64,000 nucleotides of DNA from Desulfovibrio sp. (GCF_019422935.1 NZ_JAHZCJ010000012.1:62001-126000), one strand, 5' to 3'. Positions 52,565 through 61,787 are shown, counted from the stretch's first letter. Made by a program: numbers and translations. The notes: generated from the letters alone by a model not told the origin.

Positions 52565-53560
52565 ATGACCAAGGATGTATGGTTTCTTCGCATATACGCG
52601 GCCATCTGTCTTGTGCTGGCCGGAGCGATCATTGCTGGCGCGGCCTCTGCCGCCCATATAGCAAAACCCGGCCCTGAACCGCAAATCCTCACCATCGTCA
52701 ACGCCACAGGCGAGGATATTCTGAGCATGGGCTTTCAGACTGGCCGCAGTATGCATTTTGTGCGGTTCGACATGCCCCCCGCTGGTCGGGACGACATTGA
52801 AAACCCCGGCGCGGTCGCCAACCTGCGGGTGGACACAGGCCTTGCCCTGTGGATTTTCAAAGATGTGCCGCTGGCCAAGGCGCAAAGCGTGACCCTGCGT
52901 ATGGGCGAAAAGCCAATGCTGGAACTCGCTTTTTCCAAGGGAGAGCAGCAACGCCTGACCGGCGAAGCGCAAAGCCTGCTGCCGGGGCCGGATGCCGGGC
53001 CGGTCTGCGCGCTTGACCGTTTTCGCCCCGGTATGCCCATGAAGGACGTTTGCACCCTGCTGAGCGCCACGCCGCAACGTGACGACAACGATGCCGTGCT
53101 TGCCAGCCTTGGCTTTGCGGGCATGGTCTGGGCCGCGCGCCTTGAGCCTGCCCAGCGTGGAGAAAAGCCTTCAAGCAAGACTCCCATTGTGCTTGACCAC
53201 ATGGAACTGCGCCGCAAGCTGGATCAGGAAACCCTGGATAAACTGCTGAACTCCCTTTACGAGCAAAAATACAGCCCGTGGCAGGCCGAATTGCCGGGGC
53301 TGGATATCAATTTTACCCAAATGCCGTCCATGGATCTGAACAAGCAGAAGGACATGCTGCGGCAGGTGCTGGAGTATTTCATGGCTGCCAGCAAGGGTGA
53401 AGCCACCATCATGCTCGCGCCCACAGAAATGCTGCCCAAGCTTGCGGATGCCGATGCCCCGAGCAGCGATGTGCAGCTATTCACCATCACCCTGCGCCCG
53501 GCTTCAAAAAATATTGTGGTGGATGTTGCCGCCTATCAGGAAAGCGAAGAATCAAGATAA
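52565..53560 (+). CDS. Secreted protein of unknown function
   Basis: Predicted exported protein of 331 residues; GGAG lies 7 bases before ATG 52565, so this start is preferred over 52496 or 52553. The signal region is IYAAICLVLAGAIIAGAASA. A beta-rich N-terminal part (PQILTIVNATGEDILSMGFQTG) recalls secreted proteins responding to hydrophobic ligands, then a helical middle with CALDRFRPGMPMKDVCTLL. No known family recognised. A bidirectional terminator follows. Confidence 0.7.
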   Translation: MTKDVWFLRIYAAICLVLAGAIIAGAASAAHIAKPGPEPQILTIVNATGEDILSMGFQTGRSMHFVRFDMPPAGRDDIENPGAVANLRVDTGLALWIFKDVPLAKAQSVTLRMGEKPMLELAFSKGEQQRLTGEAQSLLPGPDAGPVCALDRFRPGMPMKDVCTLLSATPQRDDNDAVLASLGFAGMVWAARLEPAQRGEKPSSKTPIVLDHMELRRKLDQETLDKLLNSLYEQKYSPWQAELPGLDINFTQMPSMDLNKQKDMLRQVLEYFMAASKGEATIMLAPTEMLPKLADADAPSSDVQLFTITLRPASKNIVVDVAAYQESEESR

Positions 53561-53608
53561 ATCGTCGATGAAATATTCCAGAGCCTGTCCGCTGGACGGC
53601 CTGAACGT

Positions 53609-53647
53609 AAAAAGGCATCCTCAGCCAAAAGCCGGGGATGCCTTTTT
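53609..53647 (+). terminator. Bidirectional terminator between the 52565 gene and hypB
   Basis: AAAAAGGCATCC (53609-53620) pairs with GGATGCCTTTTT (53636-53647), with T runs on both strands. It serves two convergent genes. Confidence 0.9.
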
Positions 53648-53674
53648 GAATTTTCAGTGTCAGGCTAGGGCTGT

Positions 53675-54340
53675 TTAAAGCCTGCCTTCCTTCTTGGCGG
53701 CGCGCATGCTCCGCAGCCAGTTGTACCAGCCCTCAAGGCCGTCGCCTTTGCGGCAGGAAACCTCAAAAATATCCAGATCCTTATTGAGCTTTGTGGCAAA
53801 ATTACGGGCGCGTGCAAGGTCAAAATCCACGTAGGGCAGCAGATCGACCTTGTTGAGCACCATTGCCTTGGCAAGGTTGAACAGCAGGGGGTATTTTTCC
53901 GGCTTGTCGTCACCTTCGGCAACGCTCAGCAGGGCGACCTTGGCGTCTTCGCCGCAGTCAAATTCCACAGGGCACACCAGATTGCCTACGTTTTCAATAA
54001 AAAGAATATCCACGCCAGTAAGATCAAGACTTTCCAGCGAGGTCAAAATCATGTTGCTGTCGAGGTGGCAGCCGCCGTCTGTATTGATCTGCACGGCCTG
54101 CGCGCCTGTGGCGGCAACGCGGCGGGCATCGTTATCTGTCTGAAGGTCGCCTTCCACCACCGCCATGCGGAATTCTCCGGCCAGATCGCTCAGGGTGCGT
54201 TCCAGCAGGGTGGTTTTGCCCGCGCCGGGGGAGCTGATGAGATTCAGCGACAATATTCCCTTTTCTGTAAGCAGCCGACGCACGTTATCGGCCATTTTTT
54301 CGTTGGCTTCCAATACATTGCGAACCACAGGAATTTGCAT
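53675..54340 (-). CDS. hypB: Hydrogenase nickel-incorporation GTPase HypB
   Basis: Nickel-insertion GTPase of 221 residues. P loop SPGAGKTTLLERTL (38-51), then VVEGDLQTDNDARRV and the nickel/zinc-site region INTDGGCHLDSNMI. A later NKVDLLPY gives guanine specificity. It lacks the His-rich N-terminal stretch of some HypB proteins and the N-terminal CxxCGC. It works with HypA to load Ni into [NiFe] hydrogenases. AAGGAG precedes ATG 54340. hypA lies 120 bases upstream. Confidence 0.95.
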   Translation of the reverse strand: MQIPVVRNVLEANEKMADNVRRLLTEKGILSLNLISSPGAGKTTLLERTLSDLAGEFRMAVVEGDLQTDNDARRVAATGAQAVQINTDGGCHLDSNMILTSLESLDLTGVDILFIENVGNLVCPVEFDCGEDAKVALLSVAEGDDKPEKYPLLFNLAKAMVLNKVDLLPYVDFDLARARNFATKLNKDLDIFEVSCRKGDGLEGWYNWLRSMRAAKKEGRL

Positions 54341-54460
54341 TCAATTCTCCTTGCTTGCCGTCGGTGCGGCGTGGTCATGAGCCAGAAAGATAAGACAAAG
54401 GCGAAGACGGCAGTGAAAGGAGCGAACCAGCCCCCCTGAAGAATCAGAGGGGAAAAGGGG

Positions 54461-54814
54461 TTAGCTGGCTTCCAGACGGTTGAGATACAGTTCCCTGCCC
54501 TGCTCAACCACATGCCCGAACTGCTCGCCGCAATCGGGGCACGGCAGCCAGAGGGCATCCTGCCCCTCCCCGCCAAAAACTTTACCACAGGCGGAGCAGC
54601 GCAGCCGTAGCGGAAGCTCGGTAAGCTCCAGGCGCGCGCCTTCGTGCTGGGTACCCTGCACCATGACTTCAAAACAAAATTGCAGCGACTCGGGCACAAC
54701 ACCAGAAAGCGAACCGTACGTGACGTTCACAACTTCCAGACGAGTGCAGCCCTGACGGGCTATTTCATCCTCAGCCATCTGCAACAGGCTTTGTGCTATG
54801 GACATTTCGTGCAT
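54461..54814 (-). CDS. hypA: Hydrogenase nickel-incorporation metallochaperone HypA
   Basis: Metallochaperone of 117 residues. The N-terminal MHEMSIAQSLLQMAEDE carries His2, the nickel ligand. The zinc site is formed by the Cys pairs in LRCSACGKVF and LPCPDCGEQF. It acts with HypB in [NiFe] hydrogenase maturation. hypB follows after 120 bases containing a weak hairpin (CCCCTGA-AGAA-TCAG). Regulatory sites not identified. Confidence 0.95.
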   Translation of the reverse strand: MHEMSIAQSLLQMAEDEIARQGCTRLEVVNVTYGSLSGVVPESLQFCFEVMVQGTQHEGARLELTELPLRLRCSACGKVFGGEGQDALWLPCPDCGEQFGHVVEQGRELYLNRLEAS

Positions 54815-54898
54815 GGGGTCATGCTAGCCCAAACACCCGGCCCCGTAAAGGCCAGAAGCGAATCTTGCTATTCGACGCAAATAATGTACATTTTACGC

Positions 54899-55879
54899 AT
54901 GCGTCGCTCAAAATTTTCTGGCGTCTTCTCATTCTCTGCCGACTGGACAGAGAGCCGCAGCAAAACGCACTACTTCGTCTGGGAGCTTCCAGACGGAGCC
55001 TTTGCGGTGCAGGAACTCAACGCCGCGTTCCAGCCTGTGGCAGAGGTGGAGCGCATAAACGCAAAAACCTTTTCCCAGTCATTCAAGGCAGAGCACAATA
55101 TTTTGGCTATGCCTGTGATCACGCCGGATCTCAGCCATTTTGAATCCGCCCCGCCCGCACCAGCGCCCAAACAAACGGATGCTGCGGCAGACCAGCCTGC
55201 CCGCAAAGCGAGCGCACCCAAGGCCAAAACAGGGAGCGTGCCGCTCCAGACGCTTTCAAAGGCCAAACTGCCAGATTCCGTGGAAGTGGCCCCCGAGCAG
55301 CCCGATATGGGGCTTATTCCCTTTCCTTCCCGCACCGCCACCGGCGTCACCGCTGTTCACTATGACGAAGGCCCAGCGCCTGCTGCTACTGCTGGCGTTG
55401 CTGGCGCGGCCGCTGCCGCGCCCAAGAGGGCCTACGACCTTGAAGCCGCCCGCAAGGCCAAGGTCGTGGAATCAAAGCTGCGGGAGACTTTTCGCCAGAC
55501 ATTGCTGCGCCTCAAACGCCCGCGCGAGCGCAAGGCAGCACTGCTCGCCCTTGAGCAACTGGCGCAGACCAAGGACGGCATCATACCCGCCCACAAGCAT
55601 ATGTTCCGTGATTTTGGCGTACGTCTGCGCCAGAATTCCCAGCCCGACCTCGCCCTGCTTTTTTCACGCAAGGCAGTGGAACTGGCCCCCGAGGACGATC
55701 ACGCCCACTTCAACCTGGCGCGCATTCTCTGTTCGCTTGGCCTGTATGACGAAGCCGCCACCCACATCGGCACGGCTTTGAGCATGTCCAGCGGAGAGCC
55801 TCTCTACTTCAAGCTGTTGGAACACATCCGCGAACTCAAACGCACGCGCGGCGCTGGCAAGCCCACGCCCCAGCGCTGA
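54899..55879 (+). CDS. TPR-like protein of unknown function
   Basis: Predicted protein of 326 residues; start uncertain (ATG 54899 or 54884, neither with a clear ribosome site). The N-terminal domain (FSFSADWTESRSKTHYFVWEL, FAVQELNAAFQPV) is beta-rich. An Ala/Pro/Lys-rich linker follows, then a helical C-terminal part with one TPR unit (DHAHFNLARILCSLGLYDEAATHI). No enzymatic motif. It is 41 bases upstream of the AMIN-domain gene on the same strand. Confidence 0.75.
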   Translation: MRRSKFSGVFSFSADWTESRSKTHYFVWELPDGAFAVQELNAAFQPVAEVERINAKTFSQSFKAEHNILAMPVITPDLSHFESAPPAPAPKQTDAAADQPARKASAPKAKTGSVPLQTLSKAKLPDSVEVAPEQPDMGLIPFPSRTATGVTAVHYDEGPAPAATAGVAGAAAAAPKRAYDLEAARKAKVVESKLRETFRQTLLRLKRPRERKAALLALEQLAQTKDGIIPAHKHMFRDFGVRLRQNSQPDLALLFSRKAVELAPEDDHAHFNLARILCSLGLYDEAATHIGTALSMSSGEPLYFKLLEHIRELKRTRGAGKPTPQR

Positions 55880-55920
55880 ACCGCTGTTCCAACCCAAGTC
55901 ATTGGCAGGAGCCTTTTGGC

Positions 55921-56646
55921 ATGAACAAAGTAATTCTCGGTCTTCTTGTGGCAGTGTGCGTTCTGGGCATGGCGCTTATCATGCTCAATGAACGCATGCG
56001 CAAGCCTGAACCAGCAAATCCCGCAGGCATTATCGCGCCTGTCACCTCCCCGGATGAGGCCCCGCCCGCCGACGCTGGCAACCAATCCGCTACATCTCCT
56101 TCCCTGCATCTGCCCCCGCAGACCCAGGGCGGCATTCCTGACCTCAACGCCAGCGGCGAGGCCCCGGCCCGTGCGCCCATCCCCAGCCTGAAGCCGGAGG
56201 AAAAGAGCGCCCCGACAAGCAATGTAGCCGCCGCCGAACCCCAGCCAGCCGTAGCCAAGCCCGTCGTGCAGCCCAAACCTGCGACCCCGGTTACAGAAAA
56301 AACAGCGCCAACGGCAGAACCCGCCAAGGCCGCGCCGCAGCGCAAGAACATCACCAAGTTTGTGGTTCTTGCACGCGATAAGGGCGCTACCGTGCGCCTC
56401 GTGGGTGCCGCGCCCATTGCCTACAAAAATATGCAGCTCAGCGGCCCTGAACGTCTGGTCATTGATCTGGACGGCAAGTGGCAGGTTAAGGCGCCCGGCG
56501 TGCCCAAGAACCCTGCGGTGACCAACGTGCGCATTGGCAAGGGCGATGACAAAACGCGCATTGTCATTGACCTGACGGGCAAGATTCAGCCCAAGTTCAC
56601 GCTTTCAAAAGATGGTCACACCCTGGACATCCGTCTGGATCACTAG
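55921..56646 (+). CDS. AMIN-domain protein
   Basis: Predicted membrane-anchored protein of 241 residues. A TM anchor (ILGLLVAVCVLGMALIML) is followed by a long Pro/Ala/Lys-rich linker and a C-terminal AMIN domain: TVRLVGAAPIAYKNMQLSGPERLVIDLDGKW to TRIVIDLTGKIQPKFTLSKDG. AMIN domains target periplasmic proteins to division sites or secretins. AGGAG precedes ATG 55921. A terminator follows. Confidence 0.87.
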   Translation: MNKVILGLLVAVCVLGMALIMLNERMRKPEPANPAGIIAPVTSPDEAPPADAGNQSATSPSLHLPPQTQGGIPDLNASGEAPARAPIPSLKPEEKSAPTSNVAAAEPQPAVAKPVVQPKPATPVTEKTAPTAEPAKAAPQRKNITKFVVLARDKGATVRLVGAAPIAYKNMQLSGPERLVIDLDGKWQVKAPGVPKNPAVTNVRIGKGDDKTRIVIDLTGKIQPKFTLSKDGHTLDIRLDH

Positions 56647-56703
56647 GGCATGACAAAGCGGCCAACGCCGCTCCGGTATCATCAGACATCTCCGCAGACA
56701 GAG

Positions 56704-56740
56704 AAACCGGCTGTTGTTGAACAACAGCCGGTTTTTATTT
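56704..56740 (+). terminator. Bidirectional terminator between AMIN gene and proC
   Basis: AAACCGGCTGTTG (56704-56716) with CAACAGCCGGTTT, then T-rich sequence. It lies between convergent genes. Confidence 0.9.
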
Positions 56741-56798
56741 TTATTCCCTGTCAGGAGCAACCGTAAGCATCGGACCAACAGCAGTTAGGCGGCTGGCC

Positions 56799-57596
56799 TT
56801 AGTTTTCCATTTCCTTGCCGCGCGCATTGGCGGCCAGCACGGAATCCACCAACAGGCCAGCAAGGCCCGCGCGGTCAAGCACGTTCACGCCCGCTATAGT
56901 CACCCCGCCGGGCGAGCAGACATCGTCACGCAACTGCATGATCGGCGAGGTGCTCTGCTCGACCATTTTGGCGCATCCGCCAAAAAGGGCCGTGACCATC
57001 TCGCGCGATTCCTTGTGCTGAAAACCAAGGGTAACACCAGCCTGCACAAGCCCCTGCATCATGGCAAACACATAGGCAGGCCCGGCCCCGATAAGGGCTG
57101 TGAACGCCGTGAACTTGCTTTCCGGCAATTCCACGCACACTCCCAACGCGCCGAACAAAGCCTGAATGTCGGCCTTGCTGGCATCGGGCAGGTCAGGATC
57201 ATCAAAGCAGAGGGCGAACACGCCCATGCCCACAAGGGCCGGGGTATTCGGCATGCAGCGCACTACTGGGCAACGCCCTTCAACTGCCTCGGTGAGACGC
57301 TGGAGGCTCACGCCAGCTGCTACGGAAACCAGGGTTTTCCCAGCTGTCAGCTCTGGGCGCATCTGCGCAAGCACCTCTGCCGCCTGATAAGGTTTAACGC
57401 CCAGCACCAGCACGTCGGCGGCCTTCGCCACGGCCTGGGGGCTTTCCATCACACGCACGCCAAGCTCTTCAAGCGGGCGCATGCGTGCAGCGGTTCTGTT
57501 GTAACCGCACAATTCGTAGCCGCCCTTGCGGGCAAGCCCGGCCATGATGGCCCCGCCCATGTTGCCGCATCCGACACAGCCGATTTTGAGCGCCAT
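56799..57596 (-). CDS. proC: Pyrroline-5-carboxylate reductase
   Basis: Proline biosynthesis enzyme of 265 residues reducing pyrroline-5-carboxylate with NAD(P)H. GCVGCGNMGGAIMAGL is the N-terminal Rossmann site. MPNTPALVGMGV and ALIGAGPAYVFAMMQGL mark the core, and VCSPGGVTIAGVNVLDRAGL is the conserved ProC C-terminal motif. GGAG precedes ATG 57596. Four bases after ndk and in its operon. Confidence 0.96.
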   Translation of the reverse strand: MALKIGCVGCGNMGGAIMAGLARKGGYELCGYNRTAARMRPLEELGVRVMESPQAVAKAADVLVLGVKPYQAAEVLAQMRPELTAGKTLVSVAAGVSLQRLTEAVEGRCPVVRCMPNTPALVGMGVFALCFDDPDLPDASKADIQALFGALGVCVELPESKFTAFTALIGAGPAYVFAMMQGLVQAGVTLGFQHKESREMVTALFGGCAKMVEQSTSPIMQLRDDVCSPGGVTIAGVNVLDRAGLAGLLVDSVLAANARGKEMEN

Positions 57597-57600
57597 AATA

Positions 57601-58017
57601 TTACTCCGTGATTTCCAGGCCGCTGAAGAAGTAGCCTATTTCAAAAGCCGCGGTTTCAGCGGCATCCGAGCCGTGAACAGCATTGGCTTCCAGGCTTTGG
57701 CCATACCTGTGACGCAGGGTGCCGGGCTCCGCCTGAGCCGGATTGGTGGCCCCCATGAGGGCGCGCCAGCGGGGCACCGCGTCTTCGCCGCGCAATACAA
57801 CGCAAACCACCGGGCCGGAAGACATGTAGTCGGTCAGGCTATCAAAAAAGGGGCGCTCGCTGTGGACGGCATAAAAGCCCGCAGCCTGGGCCTTGGAAAG
57901 GCGCAAACGCTTGAGTGCCACTATTTTGAGGCCGGAAGCTTCCATGGCAGCCAGAATTTCCCCGGTCAGATTGCGCGAAACTGCGTCAGGCTTGATAATG
58001 GCGAAAGTGGATTGCAT
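57601..58017 (-). CDS. ndk: Nucleoside diphosphate kinase
   Basis: Enzyme of 138 residues balancing NTP pools. Phosphohistidine H115 lies in ANAVHGSDA, preceded by FAIIKPDAVSR and FYAVHSERPFF. Full length. It lies 2 bases after the yibQ-like gene and 4 bases before proC. Confidence 0.96.
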   Translation of the reverse strand: MQSTFAIIKPDAVSRNLTGEILAAMEASGLKIVALKRLRLSKAQAAGFYAVHSERPFFDSLTDYMSSGPVVCVVLRGEDAVPRWRALMGATNPAQAEPGTLRHRYGQSLEANAVHGSDAAETAAFEIGYFFSGLEITE

Positions 58018-58019
58018 GC

Positions 58020-59444
58020 TTACTCCTTTTCCATGTTGTTGTTAGCAGGATAAGAACGCGCCGCAACGGCGGCTCCGTCCTGGGCCAGTTTCCAGAGTAT
58101 GCGCCGCAAGGGCACCACCGCCACGCCGTCCTTGTCCTGCCAGTCGCGCAGAGCGCGCAGGGTTTCAGGATAAGGATGGCCAATGGCCACAGCCATGCCT
58201 TGAGCGCGGGCGCGGGCTGCCGCCGCGTCCAGCGTAGACAGAATGGCCGCAGTGTCGCGGCGCGTATCCAGAAAAACATCGCGTGCAAGGCTGACCAGCC
58301 CCGCCTCTCTGGCAGCAAGTGCCAGCTGGGGGTCTGGGCGCGTCACACTGTCGAGCACGGCGAGCCCTCGCCCGCCAAGCATGCTGCACAGTGTTCTGCA
58401 CAGCGAAATATCACCAGTAAAAGCTGACCCCATGTGGTTGTTGAAGCCAATGACCGAGGGCAAAATCCGCAGATTGTCCTCAAGCACGGTCTGCACTTCC
58501 TGCGCGCTCATACTGGTGAGCAGCGCGCCCGGGCCAGGGTCCGGCCTGCCATGCAAGGCCCGAGGCAGGGCCTCCATGGGCTGATGTAACAGGCAATCAA
58601 GCCGCCGGGATGCCGCAATCTCGGCTGTTTCCTGCGCATGGGGAGACCTCGGCCAGATGGCCAGAGTCACAGGAAACGGCAGCGAGGCAAGAACTTCTGC
58701 GGATTCGAGCTTCTGGCCCATGTCATCGATGACAATAGCCAGGGGCTCCTGCGGCAAAGGTTGGGCCAAATCTGAAAGCTGCCCCTCCCGACCAGGAAAG
58801 CTAACAACATAGTATACCAGATGATTGAGGAGGACTTCAAGGGTTCCTTGCGACGTCCAGCGCACCTCGACGCGCGCGCTTGCCCTTTCCAGAACAGAAT
58901 TTTGATCGCGCAGCCCCTGAAGCAGAGCCAGCCCAAGGCGCAGTGGCGCGCATGGGCCGCTGACAGTGAACTGCCGCAGATCCGCCGCACTAGCATATGT
59001 GGCGACATCTGCCGCCTGCCCTGCGGGAGCGGTGGGATTGGGAGGAATGCTTGCCCCGGCGGGCAATTGCGATGTTTCGGCAAGCAGACTTTTTTGCAAA
59101 GGAAGCTGCTGCCACTGCGCCTGAGGTAAGGCCAGCGGGAGTGTACGCGCAAGCAGCGCGTCCATGCTTTCCAGAGCCAGCGCCTTGTCAAAGCCAGCCC
59201 CACTGGCAAGCGCGCCTGCGGATTTGTGGGCAACGGCAAAGGGCAAAGCCGCGCCCGAGGCAGCAGCCTGCTTCTGGGCCGGGGCTTCCAGTTGCCAATA
59301 TACCCAGCAGGATACGGCCAAGCTGCATAAAAGCCACAGCAGGCCGCCCACGGCAAGCTGTGCAGAAGCAGACAGCCCCCCGGCGAACCGCAAGGGCCCG
59401 GCCAGAAGGCTGTCTGATAACTTTGTGTCGCGCAAAGGCAACAC
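58020..59444 (-). CDS. Divergent polysaccharide deacetylase, YibQ family
   Basis: Predicted membrane-anchored protein of 474 residues. GTG 59444 start with CAGGAA about 11 bases upstream. One TM (AVGGLLWLLCSLAVSCWVYW) is followed by a long periplasmic region. The catalytic part from about 230 starts AIVIDDMGQKLESAEVL and has FPVTLAIWPRSPHAQETAEIA, LLHQPMEA and VIGFNNHMGSAFT. These are the NodB-like motifs of the divergent YibQ family. Substrate is not known. Between ctpA and ndk in the same direction. Confidence 0.88.
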   Translation of the reverse strand: MLPLRDTKLSDSLLAGPLRFAGGLSASAQLAVGGLLWLLCSLAVSCWVYWQLEAPAQKQAAASGAALPFAVAHKSAGALASGAGFDKALALESMDALLARTLPLALPQAQWQQLPLQKSLLAETSQLPAGASIPPNPTAPAGQAADVATYASAADLRQFTVSGPCAPLRLGLALLQGLRDQNSVLERASARVEVRWTSQGTLEVLLNHLVYYVVSFPGREGQLSDLAQPLPQEPLAIVIDDMGQKLESAEVLASLPFPVTLAIWPRSPHAQETAEIAASRRLDCLLHQPMEALPRALHGRPDPGPGALLTSMSAQEVQTVLEDNLRILPSVIGFNNHMGSAFTGDISLCRTLCSMLGGRGLAVLDSVTRPDPQLALAAREAGLVSLARDVFLDTRRDTAAILSTLDAAAARARAQGMAVAIGHPYPETLRALRDWQDKDGVAVVPLRRILWKLAQDGAAVAARSYPANNNMEKE

Positions 59445-59484
59445 CCTGTTTATTCCTGCCCGCCCGCCTTACGCGGTTACGGGG

Positions 59485-60813
59485 TTAATTCCTGATTTCC
59501 CGCATTTTGGGGAGGCTCTTGACCATTTGCAGGGCCATGCGCAACTGGTTGTCGCGCGCGAGCTGCTCGGCGGCATCTTCCTTGCCGTTCTTGGCCTTGG
59601 AAGATTTTTTGTCCTTGCCGTTTTCAATGTGACGGTTCAGATCCTGCTCGCGCACCATAAGGCGGGAGTTATCCTTGTCGTCCGTGCGGGGGGCTTCAAA
59701 CGGCACTTCCACATCAGGCACAACGCCTTCGGCCTGAATGGAGCTGCCGTTGGGCGTGTAGTACAGGGCAACCGTGAGCTTGAGGCCGGAGCCGTCAGAA
59801 AGCGGAATAATGTTCTGCACGGATCCCTTGCCGAAAGAACGCTCGCCCACAGTGAGGGCGCGCTTCTGGTCGCGCAGGGCGCCAGCCACAATTTCAGAAG
59901 CGGAGGCGGAACCAGCGTTGATCAGCACCACCATAGGCGCATGAATGTCATCGCCCTGCTTTTTGGCTTCGTACACGCGGTCAGTATTGTCACGCCGTCC
60001 CTTGATGGAAACGATGACGCCCTTGTCGAGGAACGTGTCAGAAACACTCACAGCCTGATCAAGCAGTCCGCCGGGGTTATTGCGCAGGTCAAGCACAATG
60101 CCCTTGATGCCGCCGGAATTCTTGGTTTCCTTTTCTGCCGCCTTAAGAGCGTCGCGCAGTTCTTCGGTGGTGCGCTCAGAAAAACGCGTGAGACGAATCC
60201 AGTAATAGCCGTCCTCAAGCTTCTTGGACTTCACGCTGATAAGCGGAATGGCATCGCGCACAAGGCGGACAGTCTGCGGGGACTTGGCATCGCTGTGCAG
60301 GATGGCAAGCTCCACCTCCGAGCCCTTGGGGCCACGGATGCGGGAAACAACTTCCTGCAACGAGAGTTCCTGCGCGGGCTGCCCGTTGATGGACAGAATA
60401 ATATCGCCAGACTTGAGACCGGCCCGATAGGCGGGGGTGTCCTCAATGGGAGTCACCACCGTAACCTGGCCGTTCTCCATGGAAATTTCTATGCCAATAC
60501 CAAAGAATTCGCCGGAGGTGGTCTCCTGCATTTCTTTGTATTCTTCGGCGTTCATAAAGGTGGAGTGCGGGTCAAGGCCCTGAAGCATGCCCTTGACAGC
60601 GCCATTGATAAGGTCGCCCTGCGTCACATCACGCACATAATAACGCTCCACCAGATCAAGAACCTGACTGAAGCGCTTGAGCGCATCAAACTTACTGGGG
60701 GCTTCCTTGGACGTTTCCTTTTTTTCGGCGCACTGGGGAGCGCCCGGCAGGGCGACCATGCCGCCCACGGCAAGCAGAAGCACAAGAAGGCTAAGACGGA
60801 CAAGAAGACGCAT
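59485..60813 (-). CDS. ctpA: Carboxyl-terminal processing protease (S41)
   Basis: Periplasmic serine protease of 442 residues. Signal segment LVLLLAVGGMVALPGAPQCA. A PDZ domain runs about 100-190 (GIGIEISMENGQVTVV, AGLKSGDIILSINGQ). S41 catalytic residues are S304 in GSASASEI and K329 in GERSFGKGS, 25 apart as in other CtpA proteins. The C-terminal tail is Lys/Asp-rich. ATG 60813 has GGAG upstream; the frame runs further left without a start signal. It trims periplasmic proteins. First of the ctpA-yibQ-ndk-proC run. Confidence 0.95.
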   Translation of the reverse strand: MRLLVRLSLLVLLLAVGGMVALPGAPQCAEKKETSKEAPSKFDALKRFSQVLDLVERYYVRDVTQGDLINGAVKGMLQGLDPHSTFMNAEEYKEMQETTSGEFFGIGIEISMENGQVTVVTPIEDTPAYRAGLKSGDIILSINGQPAQELSLQEVVSRIRGPKGSEVELAILHSDAKSPQTVRLVRDAIPLISVKSKKLEDGYYWIRLTRFSERTTEELRDALKAAEKETKNSGGIKGIVLDLRNNPGGLLDQAVSVSDTFLDKGVIVSIKGRRDNTDRVYEAKKQGDDIHAPMVVLINAGSASASEIVAGALRDQKRALTVGERSFGKGSVQNIIPLSDGSGLKLTVALYYTPNGSSIQAEGVVPDVEVPFEAPRTDDKDNSRLMVREQDLNRHIENGKDKKSSKAKNGKEDAAEQLARDNQLRMALQMVKSLPKMREIRN

Positions 60814-60954
60814 AACAACGATCTCCACGCGGACGTAATGAACGAACACAGCGCCGCTAGCCCAAAAAGCCGCAACGCAGGGGGTGCTGCAACGCCAGCC
60901 AATGGAGGGGCCGCGCACCAGCCGGATAGTGCCCCTTTTCAAGCTAAATTGCAA

Positions 60955-60979
60955 ATCAAAAAGGCGCGTGCTGCGCCTT
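60955..60979 (-). terminator. Terminator of rubrerythrin
   Basis: On the minus strand AAGGCGC-AGCAC-GCGCCTT is followed by TTT and an AT-rich stretch. Confidence 0.7.
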
Positions 60980-61053
60980 GCAGGCCACTCCGCCAAGGTG
61001 CGGACGCGCACCTTTACGCAAGCGCCGAAGCACTGCCCCACTCTCCATGCAAC

Positions 61054-61102
61054 ATGCGCCGGAGAAACTGCTGTATCAACATATCAGTTTCCTCCGGCGC
61101 AT
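61054..61102. repeat. Long imperfect inverted repeat
   Basis: ATGCGCCGGAG-AAACTG (61054-61070) pairs with CAGTTT-CCTCCGGCGCAT (61085-61102), one bulged base, 14-base loop. It could act as an RNA stabiliser for the rubrerythrin 3' end. Confidence 0.6.
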
Positions 61103-61217
61103 ATCGAGCGCATCAAGGCATGCCAGGCCTTCAGACCGGATGGCTATTGCCAGTCTTCGGCAAGCCCGGCCATGCGGATTTTATCCGCAATATGCCGCAT
61201 GCGCCGCAAATGCCGAA

Positions 61218-61712
61218 CTAGTCTTCAACCTTGAAGAAAGCAGCCGCGCCGCCGCCGCACACAGGACACGCGTCGCAAGGGCCTTCATGGGTATAGCCGC
61301 AAACCTTGCACACGTAATAATCGGTGGCAGGCAGAGCGGCGGGATTTTCCAGAGCTTTTTTGTAGAGCTTGGCGTGGATTTCTTCCACCTGGTTGGCAAA
61401 GTCAAAATATTTGGCAACGGCGCTCTGGCCTTCAGCCTGAGCCTGCTTGATCATGTCGGGATACATGGTGGTGAATTCGTAGGTTTCACCTTCGATGGCC
61501 GACTTGAGGTTGGCCATGGTGTCGCCGATCTTGCCAGCATTCTTGAGGTGGGCATGGGCGTGAACGGTTTCAGCAGCCGCAGCAGCGCGGAACAGCTTGG
61601 CAACCTGAGGCATGCCTTCCTTGTCGGCAGCTACAGCAAAGGCAAGGTACTTGCGGTTGGCCTGGGATTCACCGGCAAAGGCCGCCATCAAATTTTCTTG
61701 TGTGGTGCTCAT
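61218..61712 (-). CDS. rbr: Rubrerythrin
   Basis: Peroxide-detoxifying di-iron protein of 164 residues. The ferritin-like domain has FAGESQANRKYLAFA, AAAAETVHAHAHL and VEEIHAKLY, supplying the Glu/His di-iron ligands. The C-terminal rubredoxin-like site has CKVCGYTHEG and CPVCGG. It reduces hydrogen peroxide in anaerobes. ATG 61712 has GAGGAG upstream. Shorter than classical rubrerythrin (about 190), as in many single-gene variants. An AT-rich palindrome lies in its promoter. Confidence 0.95.
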   Translation of the reverse strand: MSTTQENLMAAFAGESQANRKYLAFAVAADKEGMPQVAKLFRAAAAAETVHAHAHLKNAGKIGDTMANLKSAIEGETYEFTTMYPDMIKQAQAEGQSAVAKYFDFANQVEEIHAKLYKKALENPAALPATDYYVCKVCGYTHEGPCDACPVCGGGAAAFFKVED

Positions 61713-61752
61713 GGGTATTCTCCTCGATGAAGTTATTGTTTTTATCAGGAAC

Positions 61753-61787
61753 AATTCCTAATTAAAGAATTCTCACTGCCTTGTAAA
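61753..61787 (-). promoter_or_regulatory. Candidate rubrerythrin promoter with operator-like palindrome
   Basis: On the minus strand TTTACA (61787-61782), a 17-base spacer and TAATTA (61764-61759). AATTC (61753-61757) and GAATT (61767-61771) form a palindrome around the -10. A PerR-type peroxide regulator would fit both gene and AT-rich site; this is inference. Confidence 0.35.

Larger units (their letters stand above)
60814..61217. other. 404-base intergenic region between ctpA and rubrerythrin
   Basis: No gene seen. It contains the rubrerythrin terminator (60955-60979), a long inverted repeat (61054-61102), and presumably the ctpA promoter near 60830-60950, which I cannot point to. Confidence 0.6.

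Noticed and set aside
59164..61221. 685-residue plus-strand open frame over yibQ and ctpA
   Set aside because: It is a shadow of two well-supported genes and crosses an intergenic region with a terminator.
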